Shown here: positions 10,798 through 20,698 of the stretch, piece by piece
Position numbering within the stretch: the first letter of the stretch is position 1
Layout of the letters: every line of letters begins with the position of its first letter
Source of the DNA: Diphasiastrum complanatum
Taxonomy: Eukaryota > Streptophyta > Lycopodiopsida > Lycopodiales > Lycopodiaceae
Assembly: GCA_029204225.1 (NCBI GenBank)
Contig: MU835214.1
Coordinates: 1 to 40,919, forward strand
DNA length: 40,919 bases
Reading direction: 5' to 3'
Translations under genes and position numbers: made by a program
The notes under the pieces: model-generated
What the model was told of the DNA's origin: nothing
The model's database searches: none
The model's input: only the letters and a program-made list of their open reading frames with translations

Positions 10798-10805
10798 TAT
10801 ATATA
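10798..10805 (-). promoter_or_regulatory. TATA box candidate
   Basis: TATATATA upstream of the minus-strand ATG at 10686. Confidence 0.35.
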
Positions 10806-10849
10806 GACTTTATTTGCCAAGAATTCGCAACTTCACTCGGCAATCGTCC

Positions 10850-11827
10850 TCAATGTTCACGATTTGGTAATGATGGTCGTGAATTTTGAGGCAACGTTCT
10901 GAAGGCCCATGAATTCTTGTAAGTGACTTTTTTATGCCAAAAGCGAAAAAAAATGTCTGACAGTGCAAAACTTTCTCTGATCAGAATTCCCAAAGATAGC
11001 ATAGAAATCGTAGAAATCATTTTGAGCTTCAGCTAATTGTCTGTGAATTCTAATAGTGGATATTTAATGAAAAAAATGAACTTTTCCTATTTTTTAATTT
11101 TTTTGTCTCTGATACAGAATTTGCGGAGGCCAAAAATGGATCGTGCACTGTAAAAAAGAGGTCAGGGAAATTCTATCTGAGATGGTGTGAGACAATTCTT
11201 CTGAAACTAATGGCTTTTGTGGTTTTCTCATAGAAGACTGTTGGTATACCTGATTTGATAGTATCTTGATGGTTTGAACAAGAAAGCATAGCAAAAAATT
11301 TGTCAAAATGACAGGCAAGCAATAAGAAAAATAAAGAAGAACAGTAGGAAAGACATTAGAGAAACTTAGAGCCCGACGAGGGCCTTTGAAAAAGATTTTT
11401 TTTTTTTTCTTATTTTCGTTGCCATGTGGACCAATTGAAACCTTAGCTTCAGGGTTCTACGTAACGTAGAATTTTTCAAATATAAATAAAATAAAAAAAT
11501 TTTAAATATATTGTTGTTTCGTCGGGCAGCATGTGGAAATGCTATTGGTTGATGAGGCCTGCCCTTCCAGCTCATCACTGTCCGAAGAGACCCAAAAATA
11601 TTGAAAATGAATATGACAGATGGTTGAGATGAGAAAATTGATATATCATTAATGTATATGCATTGTCAAACCACGGTTAACAGGGATAACCGGAGTTAAT
11701 TTGTGACGCCAAATAGATCAGTGTTTCAAATTTTCACCAACACTTCTTTTCAGATTCATGGCTTTTTGTCTATGCAAATTTTCAGATTCATAGTTCATTG
11801 TTTCAGATTTTTACATGCAAATTACGA
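10850..11827. other. intergenic region between minus 10.7-kb frame and P1
   Basis: No convincing frame. GAATTC/GAATTT words recur between 10820 and 11060. Just before the P1 start, TTTTCAGATTCAT occurs twice (about 11748-11795), suggesting a small duplication in the leader. Confidence 0.35.
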
Positions 11828-13194
11828 ATGGCGCCATCAAGGAAGTCGTGCTCCTCAATCGACTTTGTGCTTCTATTCAACGAAACAGATGATAATGGAT
11901 TATTGGTGCCAAAAAAATATTCAAAAAAACTCTTGGGTTTTGATACATCCATCATCGAGAGGAGCATTTTGAAAAAGGAAAATGTCAAAATTATCATTTC
12001 GATCTTATTGGAAGGCCAGAATTTTGGAATTCAGAACATCATCAGGAGAAAAATCTATTTCTGAAATTCTAGTCCAACATGTATATATGCATTCAAAGAT
12101 AAATGTGCAAGGATTCAACCGTCAAGATCACAAAAAAAGCAACTGTGAGTATTGATATTTTTGATACTTTGATTTTTGTCATTCATAAATATCTAATAGT
12201 AAACTTGCCAATCTGATCATTTTTCTCTTGCAGATCTATATTCATCCAACATAAATGAATGGGATCCGAGTGGATCTTTAGCAGGTGTGTTAGATGTAAT
12301 TCACACTGATATTGGACAGCTGCAATATTGAGGTAGAACTGCAAAATATCTAACTGATGGTGGAATTTTTTTTTTATGAATCAATGTACATTCTTGATAC
12401 AAAAAAAAAATTTGGACAAATAGTACCAATTTCATTACCTAGCTCTGAAAGTGATGAATGGATTGCACCAGATGCTACAGTTTCAGAATCATTTTGTTGC
12501 AAGATATATAATGATGTAAAAAATTCTTAAAAAATGAGCACGGGATCAAAAACAGTCAGATTGAGTTGGTTTATTTCCTTGAATATATTTGTGAATTTCT
12601 TTGCAAGTGTCAATGTACGCAGAACCCCAACGATGTTTGTATGCAAAAATTTATCAAATAGTTTATTATTTGAACTTATGGATGAAGGCTGAGATAAAAC
12701 ATCAGATGGAGAAATAGAAGGCAGAATTAAAATGTCTTTCATGTGCTTCCGTTATCAAATTGAAAAACAAATGTTGAGCTTATGCTTCCATTATCAAAGA
12801 TTGAAAAAAATAAAGGTAAATGAGTGCCACTCGATCAAGACTTGGAAGCCAGTGGACATTTAAAACAGAAAAAAATTGAAATTATATACAATGATGTCGT
12901 TTTGACATGTGTTGAGGTGGAAGAAGATTGGAGTCTAAACTACATCTGGCGGGAACTATTGCTCCTACAAGATGATGTACTTTTAGACTTCAGATTCATT
13001 TTTAATGGTAAACTCATAAGTAACTATAAACACTCCATCTTTTATGAATATTTTCAATCAAAATTTTCTAATACAAACTCTGTACTAATTCTAACTAACT
13101 TTGTATTGATTTTATGCAGATACGTAAAAGACATGAGCTCGAGATCAAATACAGAAATATTGGCGAAACAATCCAACTTATGGAAGAACATTGA
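11828..13194 (+). pseudogene. gene P1: multi-exon unknown protein, decayed
   Basis: ATG at 11828 opens MAPSRKSCSSIDFVLLFNET. Near 12020 the frame shifts; the new frame (GEKSISEILVQHVYMHSKI) runs to a 5' splice site at 12144/GTGAGT. The intron ends CTTGCAG at 12233, and exon 2 joins in phase 1 to read YLYSSNINEWDPSGSLAGVL. It then meets a TGA at about 12329 and one or more frame changes, including poly-T and poly-A runs (YILDTKKKFGQIVP, SLPSSESDEWIAPDATVS, EYICEFLCKCQCTQNPNDV). The next coding block, 12824-13007, is rich in acidic and aromatic residues (VEVEEDWSLNYIWRELL) and ends FRFIFNG before GTAAAC. An exon after TATGCAG at 13119 gives IRKRHELEIKYRN and TGA at 13192. FRFIFNG followed by RKR weakly recalls the strand-turn of ubiquitin-like folds, but this is not enough to assign a family. 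Polyadenylation signal near 13303. It converges on M1. Confidence 0.5.
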
Positions 13195-13414
13195 GATTCA
13201 CTATCAGCAAATACATGTCAATGTCTTTTAATTATTATAGAAAAATTGCATTCCATTATTAGACTATGGACACAAGCTGATTGTAAGAATCTATTGTGAT
13301 ATCAATAAAAAAAATCCATAAACGGGTTGTTTACAAGTAAAATGATTGTATCTTTTATTTTTATGTCTCTCTATTTACAAATAGTTCTCTATTCAATCAA
13401 TTTTTCTATATTTT
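13195..13414. terminator. convergent 3' ends of P1 and M1
   Basis: AATAAA on the plus strand near 13303 would serve P1. AATAAAAG on the minus strand, near 13350, would serve M1. The two predicted transcript ends therefore meet or overlap within about 100 bases. Confidence 0.4.
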
Positions 13415-15163
13415 CTATGGAACTGATAAAGCAACAGCTCCTTCTATAATCTCGTCCTTCTCTATTTCGGGAAGGGCCTCAATGCCTTTTAAGACAAGAG
13501 GAATATCTGCTACAAAATTGCCTTCCTCTGTATTAGGAAGGACTTTTATTTCTTTTTTATCATATAAAATAAGATCTGCATTCTGAACAACCTAAAAGGC
13601 TATTAAAGTAGGAGCAGCTTCCTTTTGAAGGCCCCGATTGCAAGTGCAACGCTTACACCGTACTGGGCAAAGGTTTTGATCAACTCTTTTCGAAATCTAT
13701 ATACATCATCAGGAGTATACGGCTCAAGAGTGAACTATCATCACAAAATATGAGAATCAACAAATTACAAACAATGATAGTAATAAAATATGAATCAGAA
13801 TGAAATGAACTACAAATGAATAGAATATTACCTTTTCAATATCTACATCCGTTTGTAAATTATACCATTCAAAAAATACCTTCGTATTGTACAAGACAAA
13901 CCATGCACAACTAAAAACGTCATTTTGTTGTTCACGCTGCATATATAGAACGAAAATTAGTAATATTATGATAGAAATTTTATTTATGCTATGACGATAC
14001 ATTTAATTAAAAAAAGAATATATGCATATCAGAGATAAATTGAATATACCTTGAGAGATTTAATGGTTATATCTCCAATTGAAGTTGCCGTTGTTGGTAT
14101 TTCCCGAACGGCATCATGAAGTAAATAATCAAATTCTCTATGTGTATTTGCAGCTGAGTTTAATTTTACACATAGAAAATTTGATACTCTCTCCTTATTT
14201 ATCTTTACAAAAAGAATGTTTAGGCTCCAATGCCAACTGCAACAACCAAGAAACAAATATTGTTAAATTCATATTTATGAAAAAATTTCGTTCTTATTAA
14301 AGCAATGAGACATGCAACAATCTAGATTAAAGCAACAAAAAAAAAAAAGCAATCCTTACTTATTTTCATATGGAATCAAATAAATTTTGCCATAGGACTA
14401 CACTCGATAAAATAGACAGCCTTCTCAAAATTGGCTTCTTTCGCCTTTACCGCTCCCATGAAAAATGGACTAACTACAAAAATTGTACCATGGAAATCGA
14501 AACTAATACTATTCTGCAAAAAAAAAACTCTAGCCTCTACTATTGCATCTGAAATTTCTGAGGTCTTATCTTTTAGCTCGGCACAAAATTTGGGACCTAA
14601 TCTAAAGCTTCTATGTGTATTTGGAAGAAAAAAATCAAAAAAGTTGTCGAGAAGATCAATTTTCTTAGCTAGGTAGGCCTCGTATTGATTATAATGGTCA
14701 GAATAAAAAAAAACCTGGGCTGGATCGTATGGAATTCTCACAAAAACATTATGTATAGGAGCAGAAACAGAAGTGGAAAGAATATTTACAGATTTCTCTG
14801 TTATTCTGTCTAGCTCCTCTTGGGTAATCAACACTTTTGGTGATAAATCCTGTAGAGGAGCTGGACGAATAACAGGAGGAGGACTGGGTGAAGATTCTTG
14901 ATCTGAGTCAGATTCTCTAGCATCTGACTTAGAGCTCAGGAAGACACGGGGTCTCTTGGTCAGGATACGTCTAGGAGGAAGGGAAGCAGTTGGCCTTCGA
15001 GATCCAGGCTTCTTGGGGACAGTCTGCTTTATCTTCCTTCTAGAGGTAGTAGGCACGTTGGTTCTATCCAGAGGCTTGGATCTCAATCTCTTTTCTAGAA
15101 CTCTCAATTTAAGCCAATCTATGTCAAATTCTACAAAAGATTTGCATAGATGCTCTATATGCA
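13415..15163 (-). pseudogene. gene M1, 3' part: Ulp1/SENP-like (C48) cysteine protease
   Basis: Exons read on the minus strand: 15163-14360, 14236-14050, 13936-13832 and 13734-13415, each with GT donor and AG acceptor, phases 2, 0 and 0. The first exon begins with a basic, Ser/Pro-rich linker (RKIKQTVPKKPGSRRP; DSDQESSPSPPP) and then a helical region ending in VVSPFF. A one-base shift near 14400 restores GKIYLIPYEN, which the intron joins to NWHWSLNIL: the active-site His block of Ulp1 proteases. The third exon carries REQQNDVFSCAWFVLYN, the Gln and catalytic Cys block. The last has YTPDDVYRFRKELIK, typical of the family's C-terminus. The Asp that normally follows the His block (DSL) is not obvious. 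A frameshift near 13630, a TAG at 13594-13592 and the earlier shift make it a pseudogene as read, though downstream codons remain open to 13415. Ulp1-family enzymes cleave SUMO or similar tags; related domains are carried by several plant DNA transposons. Confidence 0.75.
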
Positions 15164-15260
15164 CTAGAAACTCTCAAAGGTTTCACTTGGAGGACAGATC
15201 CAAGGATGTTTTATAGCAAATTGATGCTTCTAAACTTGACCCTATCACTCTTGAACAAAT

Positions 15261-15581
15261 CTAGAGTGATGGTACAATAATGGTGACATGCTTACCATGC
15301 ACTGCCAAAAGACAAGTATCCTCAAAAAACTGGGACAGAAAATCTTCTACAGCACCCTGCAAGGCCTGCATGGCTGTCACGGCAAAACAAACATCCAGTC
15401 CAAGAGACAGAGTGACATTCCGTACGGCCGAAAGGAGCTCTATGGATGATCTCTGGAGTTTTCCGATCTCCCTCAGCCACACCTGCTTCCTGCCATGCCT
15501 ACGGCCAGTACCAAGGGGAACACGGGAATGGGATGGCTGTACAGTGGTGATGGCACGGGCAGTGGATTTGGTCTTGGCCAT
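15261..15581 (-). CDS. gene M1, 5' exon: divergent histone H3/CENH3-like
   Basis: ATG at 15581 opens MAKTKSTAR, the signature start of histone H3 (MARTKQTAR). Further on come VWLREIGKLQRSSIELL, matching H3 VALREIRKYQKSTELL, and ALQGAVEDFLSQFFEDTCLL, matching ALQEAAE-L--LFEDTNLC, then AVHGKHVTI, matching AIHAKRVTI. The tail is about 15 residues shorter than canonical H3, and about 7 residues are missing around alpha-1/loop 1. EDFL is closer to plant CENH3 than to H3.1. The unspliced frame stops at 15261, before the usual C-terminal KDIQLARRIRG. Alternatively a strong donor (CATG|GTAAGC, exon end 15296) and acceptor (TTTCTAG, 15164) join it in phase 1 to the linker and protease exons, losing the GKHVTI match. 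I cannot tell which form is made. Canonical H3 is extremely conserved, so this is not an ordinary histone gene. It may be a captured or neofunctionalised copy. Confidence 0.7.
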   Translation of the reverse strand: MAKTKSTARAITTVQPSHSRVPLGTGRRHGRKQVWLREIGKLQRSSIELLSAVRNVTLSLGLDVCFAVTAMQALQGAVEDFLSQFFEDTCLLAVHGKHVTIIVPSL

Positions 15582-15879
15582 CATTCTCAGAAGAAGAAAA
15601 TTAACAAAAAGAAATTTGAACAAAACAAAAGTGGATCAAAACAAAAAAATTTGCGATGAAAGGGCGCTTGAGATCAATACCAGCACTGAATATCGATATC
15701 GAGTGCAAGACCTACAGAGAATATTTGCAGAAAAGAAATGCGTGTTCGAAAGCGATATTGCACAGCAGGTGGTATCAGACTCGAGTGCACTGTGAGAGGG
15801 CGAAAGCTTGAAAGATGAAAGAGCGTGCTTGAGAGCGATATCGGAACCTAAAAGCGAAAATTTTACAGAAAAAAATGAA

Positions 15880-16180
15880 AATTCCGAGGACTTATATATA
15901 CAAAATTTTTGCACGTGTGAAAAGACGGTCGAGACACATGTCGTCAGATGAATAGACCACGTGGAATGTCCGTACTGACAATGATGAGCCAATTATGAGG
16001 CCACGTGGGTTGAGACACATGTGCGAATCTCTAATCAACGTGTGTCATTCTCGCACGTGACAGATGTCAGATCAATCATACTAGGTACGGCGCATTTAAT
16101 TTGGCTAATCACAAGTCGACACGTGTTCCTTCGCCAGTCCTCCACATGTGCAAAATTTTTTTTATAAATATGTCTTTTTG
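15880..16180. promoter_or_regulatory. bidirectional G-box promoter, copy 1
   Basis: Five perfect CACGTG G-boxes (15912, 15958, 16002, 16054, 16120) lie between two outward-facing TATA boxes: TATATA at 15893-15900 for M1 and TATAAATA at 16163-16170 for the plus side. Each TATA is preceded by CACRTGTGCAAAATTT-type sequence, so the cores mirror each other. Each is followed, 46-50 bases on, by a shared leader motif close to CCGATATCGMTYTCAAGC (15827-15844 minus; 16216-16234 plus). TATA-to-ATG distances are about 312 bp (M1) and 318 bp (plus side). G-boxes bind bZIP and bHLH factors in plants; the effect here is not known. Confidence 0.8.
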
Positions 16181-16480
16181 GGCTTGGATTTTCACGCAAA
16201 TTTACGATTGCTTTGCCGGATATCGATTTCAAGCGCGCCGCTTGCCTCATTACATCTCATTGGCTAATATGCACTTGGATCCGATACTGCGTGGTCCGGT
16301 ATTGCATTCGAGCGCGTCTTGCAAATCTTTTCTTTTCTGCTCGTTTTCCTTGCGCTCGGATCCGATACTCCAACTTCAAATATATCTCTCGAGCGCACGT
16401 TGATTTGACGTGCTTGTCGGACCTGGGGTTTGGGCTTGAGAGCGATATTTGGAACTTCAGTTCTATTATTTTTGTTATAA

Positions 16481-16528
16481 ATGTCTAATTTTGAATCCAG
16501 TTTACTTTCTTTTTTAATGAATTTTCGT
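16481..16528 (+). pseudogene. truncated 5' end of a P2 duplicate
   Basis: ATG at 16481 begins MSNFESSLLSF, almost the same as the P2 start at 17125, then runs into the second copy of the promoter. It is the left-hand product of the tandem duplication. Confidence 0.75.
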
Positions 16529-16800
16529 AAATTTTTGCACGTGTGAAATAATGGCCTAGACACGTGTCATCAGCTGACTAGACCACGTGGAAATTTCGTT
16601 TTGATAATGATGACCCAATTATGGGCACACATGGGCTGAGACACGTGCGTGAATCCCTTATCGACGCATGTCATTCTCGCACGTGACAGATGTCAGATCA
16701 ATCATTCAAGGTACAACGCATTTATTTTGGCCAATCACATGTCGACGTGTGTTCCTTCGCCACTCCTCCACACGTGCAAAAAATTTTATATAAATAGGTC
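16529..16800 (+). promoter_or_regulatory. G-box promoter, copy 2 (serves P2)
   Basis: Six perfect CACGTG sites (16538, 16561, 16584, 16642, 16680, 16771) precede TATATAAATA at 16787-16796. The last G-box overlaps CACACGTGCAAAAAATTT just before the TATA. The P2 ATG lies about 330 bp downstream. The leftward-facing TATA of copy 1 is degraded here to AATTTACG, so only the rightward direction looks usable. Confidence 0.75.
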
Positions 16801-17124
16801 TTTTCCAGTTCGGATTTTCACGCAAATTTACGATTGCTTTGCCGGATATCGATTTCAAGCATGCCACTTCCTCTCATAAAGTCTCGTTGACTATTATGCG
16901 CCTGGATCCGATATGCGCCTGGATTCGATACTGCATCCTCCGGTATCGCATTCAAGCGTGTTTTGTATCCCTTTTCTTTCCTGCTCGTTGTTTCTGCGCT
17001 TGGATCCAATACTCCAGCTTCCAATATCTCTCTCGAGCGCACGTTGCCTTGACGTGCTTGTCTGACCTGGGGTTTGCACCTAAGAGCGATATTTGGAACT
17101 TCAGTTCTCTTATTTTTGTTTAAC

Positions 17125-18643
17125 ATGTCTAATTTTAAATCTAGTTTGCTTTCTTTTTTTAATGAATTTGGTATTACTGATAGGTTGGACTATTTCAAAT
17201 CCCTTTTTTCTCCTTTTTTTTTTATTCTACCTTCTATAATTGAGGGCCCTGGTGTGGAGGCATTTTTTGGGATATATCTCAGATGTAAGTCCCTGCTCAG
17301 TATTCCATCATTCAGGTCTCAGAATAAAGACATGATTCATTATCACGACCTGGTGGCACTCGACAAGCATATCTACAAAGCTAAGTTTGACAAAATGTTT
17401 ACCAAGTTATATAATGATTTCAAGTCTATAGATGAGTGCCCAATTCACAATAAAAAATGTAGATTTGTTGATTTTCAGTCTGCTTTTGTTTTTTTTTCTT
17501 TTGTTAAATATTTCTGACGATTCAGACTCTATGCCCTCCACTTCTGAAGCAGCTTCTTCTAGTGGTACAAAGTCTGAAAAGTCAAAGATTGTAGATATAG
17601 ATAACTTTTTTATTGACACGAGTGTCCATTTAGATGATTGTTCTGATTTTGATCCTGTTCGAAATAGGCTACTTTTATAGGCCGTAGAACACCCACTACC
17701 CTTTCTCCTTTTGATAAATCTTTGATCACTTTGCCTACTTATATTATAGATAATAATTCCTTTTGAACAATATCAGATATATCGGATCTTTTTTACTTCA
17801 CTGAAGCTGAGACTCTTTGCATTTTGAGCAAAGAGCTTGATAAATTTTTGGATATAATTGATTTTGATGCTGATGATCTTCTCCTTGGTGTTGACGATGT
17901 ACATAATGATAAGTTTTATTCAAGGAAAGATTGCTTGAAAATGGCTGTGGAGGAAATGCGCAACAAAGAAGATGATCTACCTTCTGAGGAGGAGTTTCTT
18001 AGAATCCAAAGTCAACTTGGTTTTCCACAGCCAACTGCCTATTCACCAACAATATTGACATCGAAAGGTGGACATAATATTGATGGAGAGACAGTAATCA
18101 GAAAAGACAAAGCCGAATGCGTAAGTTTTTGTCTCTTATCAAGTACTAGTAGATTTGTTATGTCAAATTATATACTGGAGCTTACTTTGTTTTTTATCAT
18201 TTCAGGAAACAATTTTCCTTGATGATTTCGCAATTCGTCGAGGAGAACAGAGATCTTCTACGGGAGAATTTTCAAGAGATCATGCACTCGGGCACTATCT
18301 AAAGTCCTTCAAGAATAATGAGATAAGTGTTGTCCATTCAAAGTTTCATCAACATGGTGAAACTATGATTATGGCAATCAAGGCACTGTCTCATTTTCTT
18401 GGAGGACATAATTTTAATAAGGTGCATAGAATAATTTTTGTAAAGAAAACTATTGCGGTTAAAATTTTAGGATATGGACCAGTGAATTCCATGCTCAGAT
18501 CATCTCATTTTGCAGTGTATGCTGCTTACGTTGATCTGAGTAAGCATGAAAACTATGAGCTCTTGAATCCATACGAAAGAAGAAAATTGTTGCATAATTC
18601 TAAGTTGCAACTTCCAATGGAAAAAATATCGGAAGCAGATTAG
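17125..18643 (+). pseudogene. gene P2: unknown acidic protein, divergent partner of M1
   Basis: ATG at 17125 opens MSNFKSSLLSFFNEFGI. The first block continues to KKCRFVDFQSAF near 17480, where a T-rich run shifts the frame. The next block is Ser/Asp-rich (SDDSDSMPSTSEAASSSGTK; HLDDCSDFDPVRNR). A further shift near 17667 returns to the first frame (ATFIGRRTPTTLSPFDKSL), and a TGA at 17764 interrupts it. The following part is strongly acidic (LDKFLDIIDFDADDLLLGVD) and ends KAEC at 18120 before GTAAGT. The intron 18121-18205 ends TTTCAG, and a phase-0 exon (ETIFLDDFAIRRGEQRSS, later HFLGGHNFNKVHRI and FAVYAAYVDLSKHENYELL) runs to TAG at 18641-18643. No family is recognised, and there is no signal peptide or membrane helix. 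It shares its promoter layout with M1, so co-expression is likely if either is active. Confidence 0.6.
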
Positions 18644-18995
18644 ATATTGTTGAAGTGTACTTTGTAAATATTTTTATTTAATATACAGAATTTTGTTGTG
18701 TGTCTATAGCCTACTGGCTTGTATAAATTTGCATGCTTTTTGAAATTTTTTATAATCTGTCGATTTTGTATTATGACGAATTTGGATTCTTCTGTAAAAC
18801 CATTGGAAAAGTTGCAGTATATAGCTATTTTTTGTGCTAGTCCTGCCATGTTGTGTACTTTTATGAAATGTCGCTCTTGCTTGCCAATGAGATTTTTTCA
18901 TTCCTTGCGATGACCATATGCTAAGACTTCCACTATTTCTTGCAAAGAATGTCGAATGATGTCGTAATATGTGTTGCATGTCATAAAAACAAAAT
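18644..18995. other. 3' flank of P2, non-coding
   Basis: AT-rich with no convincing frame or repeat terminus. It separates P2 from Copia sequence on the other strand. Confidence 0.4.
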
Positions 18996-19021
18996 CTAAA
19001 TCAATACCAAAAGTATCTAAT

Positions 19022-20243
19022 TTAATTACTCACCAAAAGTGCATAATTGTGACTCAAAATATATAAATTTCCTTCTCTGTGTGCAAAGAGGATTACATTC
19101 GAATTCTTATCAAGAATGATACATCGACTAGAAGTAAACAAAGATCTATAGCCTTGATCAGTGATCTTGCTTATAGACAATAAATTATTTGTATGGTTCG
19201 GGTACATAGAGTACACCATCAAGCTGTCTAGTGATACCATCTGGGAATTGAAGTCGAATAGAGCCTTCACTTTCGACTTTGTGTGATCTCCAAAGAATAT
19301 GTGCTTTGATTCAGTTGCTGTAAGATTCAAAAATAGGTTGCTGAGAAGCACCTAGATCTAGATACCATTCATAGGCATCTTTACATGGTTGATCTTGTAT
19401 CATCATCACCTTTTCTTCTTCTTGGAAATGTCTGACGGAGTCAAGGCCTCCTTCTTGGTGTTGTTGCATCTTTTTCTTCGTTTCATTATGCTTGAGAATT
19501 CGATAGTCTTTGATGTCATGATTGCTTCTCTTGCAATATTTGCAAAAGAGTTTGGTCTTGGTAGTTTGTTGTCGACTGTGTTGTTGCTGTTGTGTTGAAT
19601 CTGCCTGTTCGGCCTTTGTCTTCTTATCCTTGAAGTTCTTCTTCTTGGATTGTTGCTTATTGGAGTACAAGACCATTTTTTTTGTTACTTGTCGTAGATA
19701 AGCTTTTTCTCCTTACTTCTTCTTGTAGTAAACTTGTTGTTAGCTTTTGGAGTGATAGCCCAGGAGTATTGCTCAAAAGCAATACTAGATTGTCGTAGGA
19801 GGAAGGAAGATGGCAAGAAGAGACATAGTGGAATCTTCTTCGGAGATAGGCAAACCTATTGTAGCTAATTGATTCAACAATTGTTTTAACTCATTCAAAT
19901 GATCATTGACTGAGGTGCCTTCGCTCATTTTGAGGGTAAGGACCTTCTTTTGTAGAAAGAGATGAGTTGATACATCTAATGTTTCATAAATGCTTGTCAA
20001 AGTATACCATGCTTTTTTTGAAGTGGAACAATTTGATACATGAGCTATCTGAGTATCTTTCAAATTTAAGGATACAATGGCAAGCACTTTGCCATCTTCT
20101 GCTTCCCATACGAGTAGCAGCTCTGGTTTAGTTGGTTTGGCTATTGAACCATTAACGTATCCGCATAGCTCCTTTTTTATCAGTATCATCCTCATCTTGA
20201 ATTTCCAAAGGTGAAAATCATCTCCATTGAACTTATTGATCAA
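19022..20243 (-). pseudogene. Ty1/Copia gag, protease and pre-integrase region
   Basis: From 20243 down: a UBN2/gag-like capsid segment with FNGDDFHLWKFKMRMILIKK and TSVNDHLNELKQLLNQLATI; a zinc knuckle CKYCKRSNHDIKDY, whose final Cys is replaced; a protease start YLDLGASQ, where the usual form is LDSGAS; then GAG-pre-integrase sequence (NNLLSISKITDQGYRSLFTS, NLYILSHNY). Frames change between gag, knuckle and pre-integrase blocks. The capsid block starts MINKFNGDDF near 20243, about 135 bases inside the PBS, the normal layout. Integrase and everything after it are missing here. Confidence 0.9.
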
Positions 20244-20378
20244 TCGGATTTATGTGATTGATCCTTCCATGAAGATCGAAGAACAGAGATTGAAGACAAA
20301 TTAAATATCAACTAGCTCTGAAAATATGAACCGATTTAGATTTTTTTGATTTTAAGACACTAGTGTATCAAACCTATG

Positions 20379-20390
20379 GCTCTGATACCA
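20379..20390 (-). other. primer-binding site (tRNA-Met)
   Basis: On the minus strand TGGTATCAGAGC is complementary to the 3' end of plant initiator tRNA-Met. It lies 3 bases inside the LTR-like end (TATCA) and upstream of gag. Confidence 0.85.
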
Positions 20391-20454
20391 ATATGATAGG
20401 ATTTTATCAACTCTGATACCACTCTGATAAAAATCACAATGGGGTTTAGGCCCA

Positions 20455-20556
20455 GCGAAGAAGGTCATTATCCCAACAAACAAAAACAATGATGAAATAA
20501 AACGAGCGAAGAAGGTCATTATCCCAGCAAACAAAAACAATGATGAAATAAAACGA
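20455..20556. repeat. 51-bp tandem duplication
   Basis: GCGAAGAAGGTCATTATCCC followed by ACAAACAAAAACAATGATG occurs at 20455-20505 and again at 20506-20556 with one or two differences. Confidence 0.95.
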
Positions 20557-20698
20557 TTGTAGGATCTTGATTTACTAGAGAATCGAAGAGTAGAGCTATT
20601 TGCGTTGACAATGAATGTCAATGTAGGTGTTGTAGACAACCATAAAGAACTGCAAAATAATTAGGCGTCTGAGACACCATTTTGAGTGAGCCCTTGTC

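Larger units (their letters stand above)
15880..17165. repeat. tandem segmental duplication, ~625-645 bp unit
   Basis: Copy 1 (about 15900-16525) and copy 2 (about 16526-17165) share the G-box cluster, plus-facing TATA, the whole leader and the first codons MSNF-SSLLSF. Spacing between equivalent sites grows from 626 bp at the first G-box to 644 bp at the ATG. Part of the increase is an 18-bp duplication (GCGCCTGGATYCGATA) in the copy 2 leader near 16900. Confidence 0.9.

Noticed and set aside
14376-15216. Plus-strand frames opposite M1
   Set aside because: They are shadows of the minus-strand exons and show no family resemblance or splice context.
13415-15581. Origin of the H3-like and Ulp1-like genes from an integrated large DNA virus
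   Set aside because: Such viruses can carry histones and proteases, but these genes have several spliceosomal introns and no viral hallmark gene lies nearby. It cannot be excluded, but nothing supports it.
16035-17126. Several 60-100 residue frames on both strands within the promoter duplication
   Set aside because: They overlap G-boxes, TATA boxes and leaders, appear in both copies with differing lengths, and resemble nothing known.
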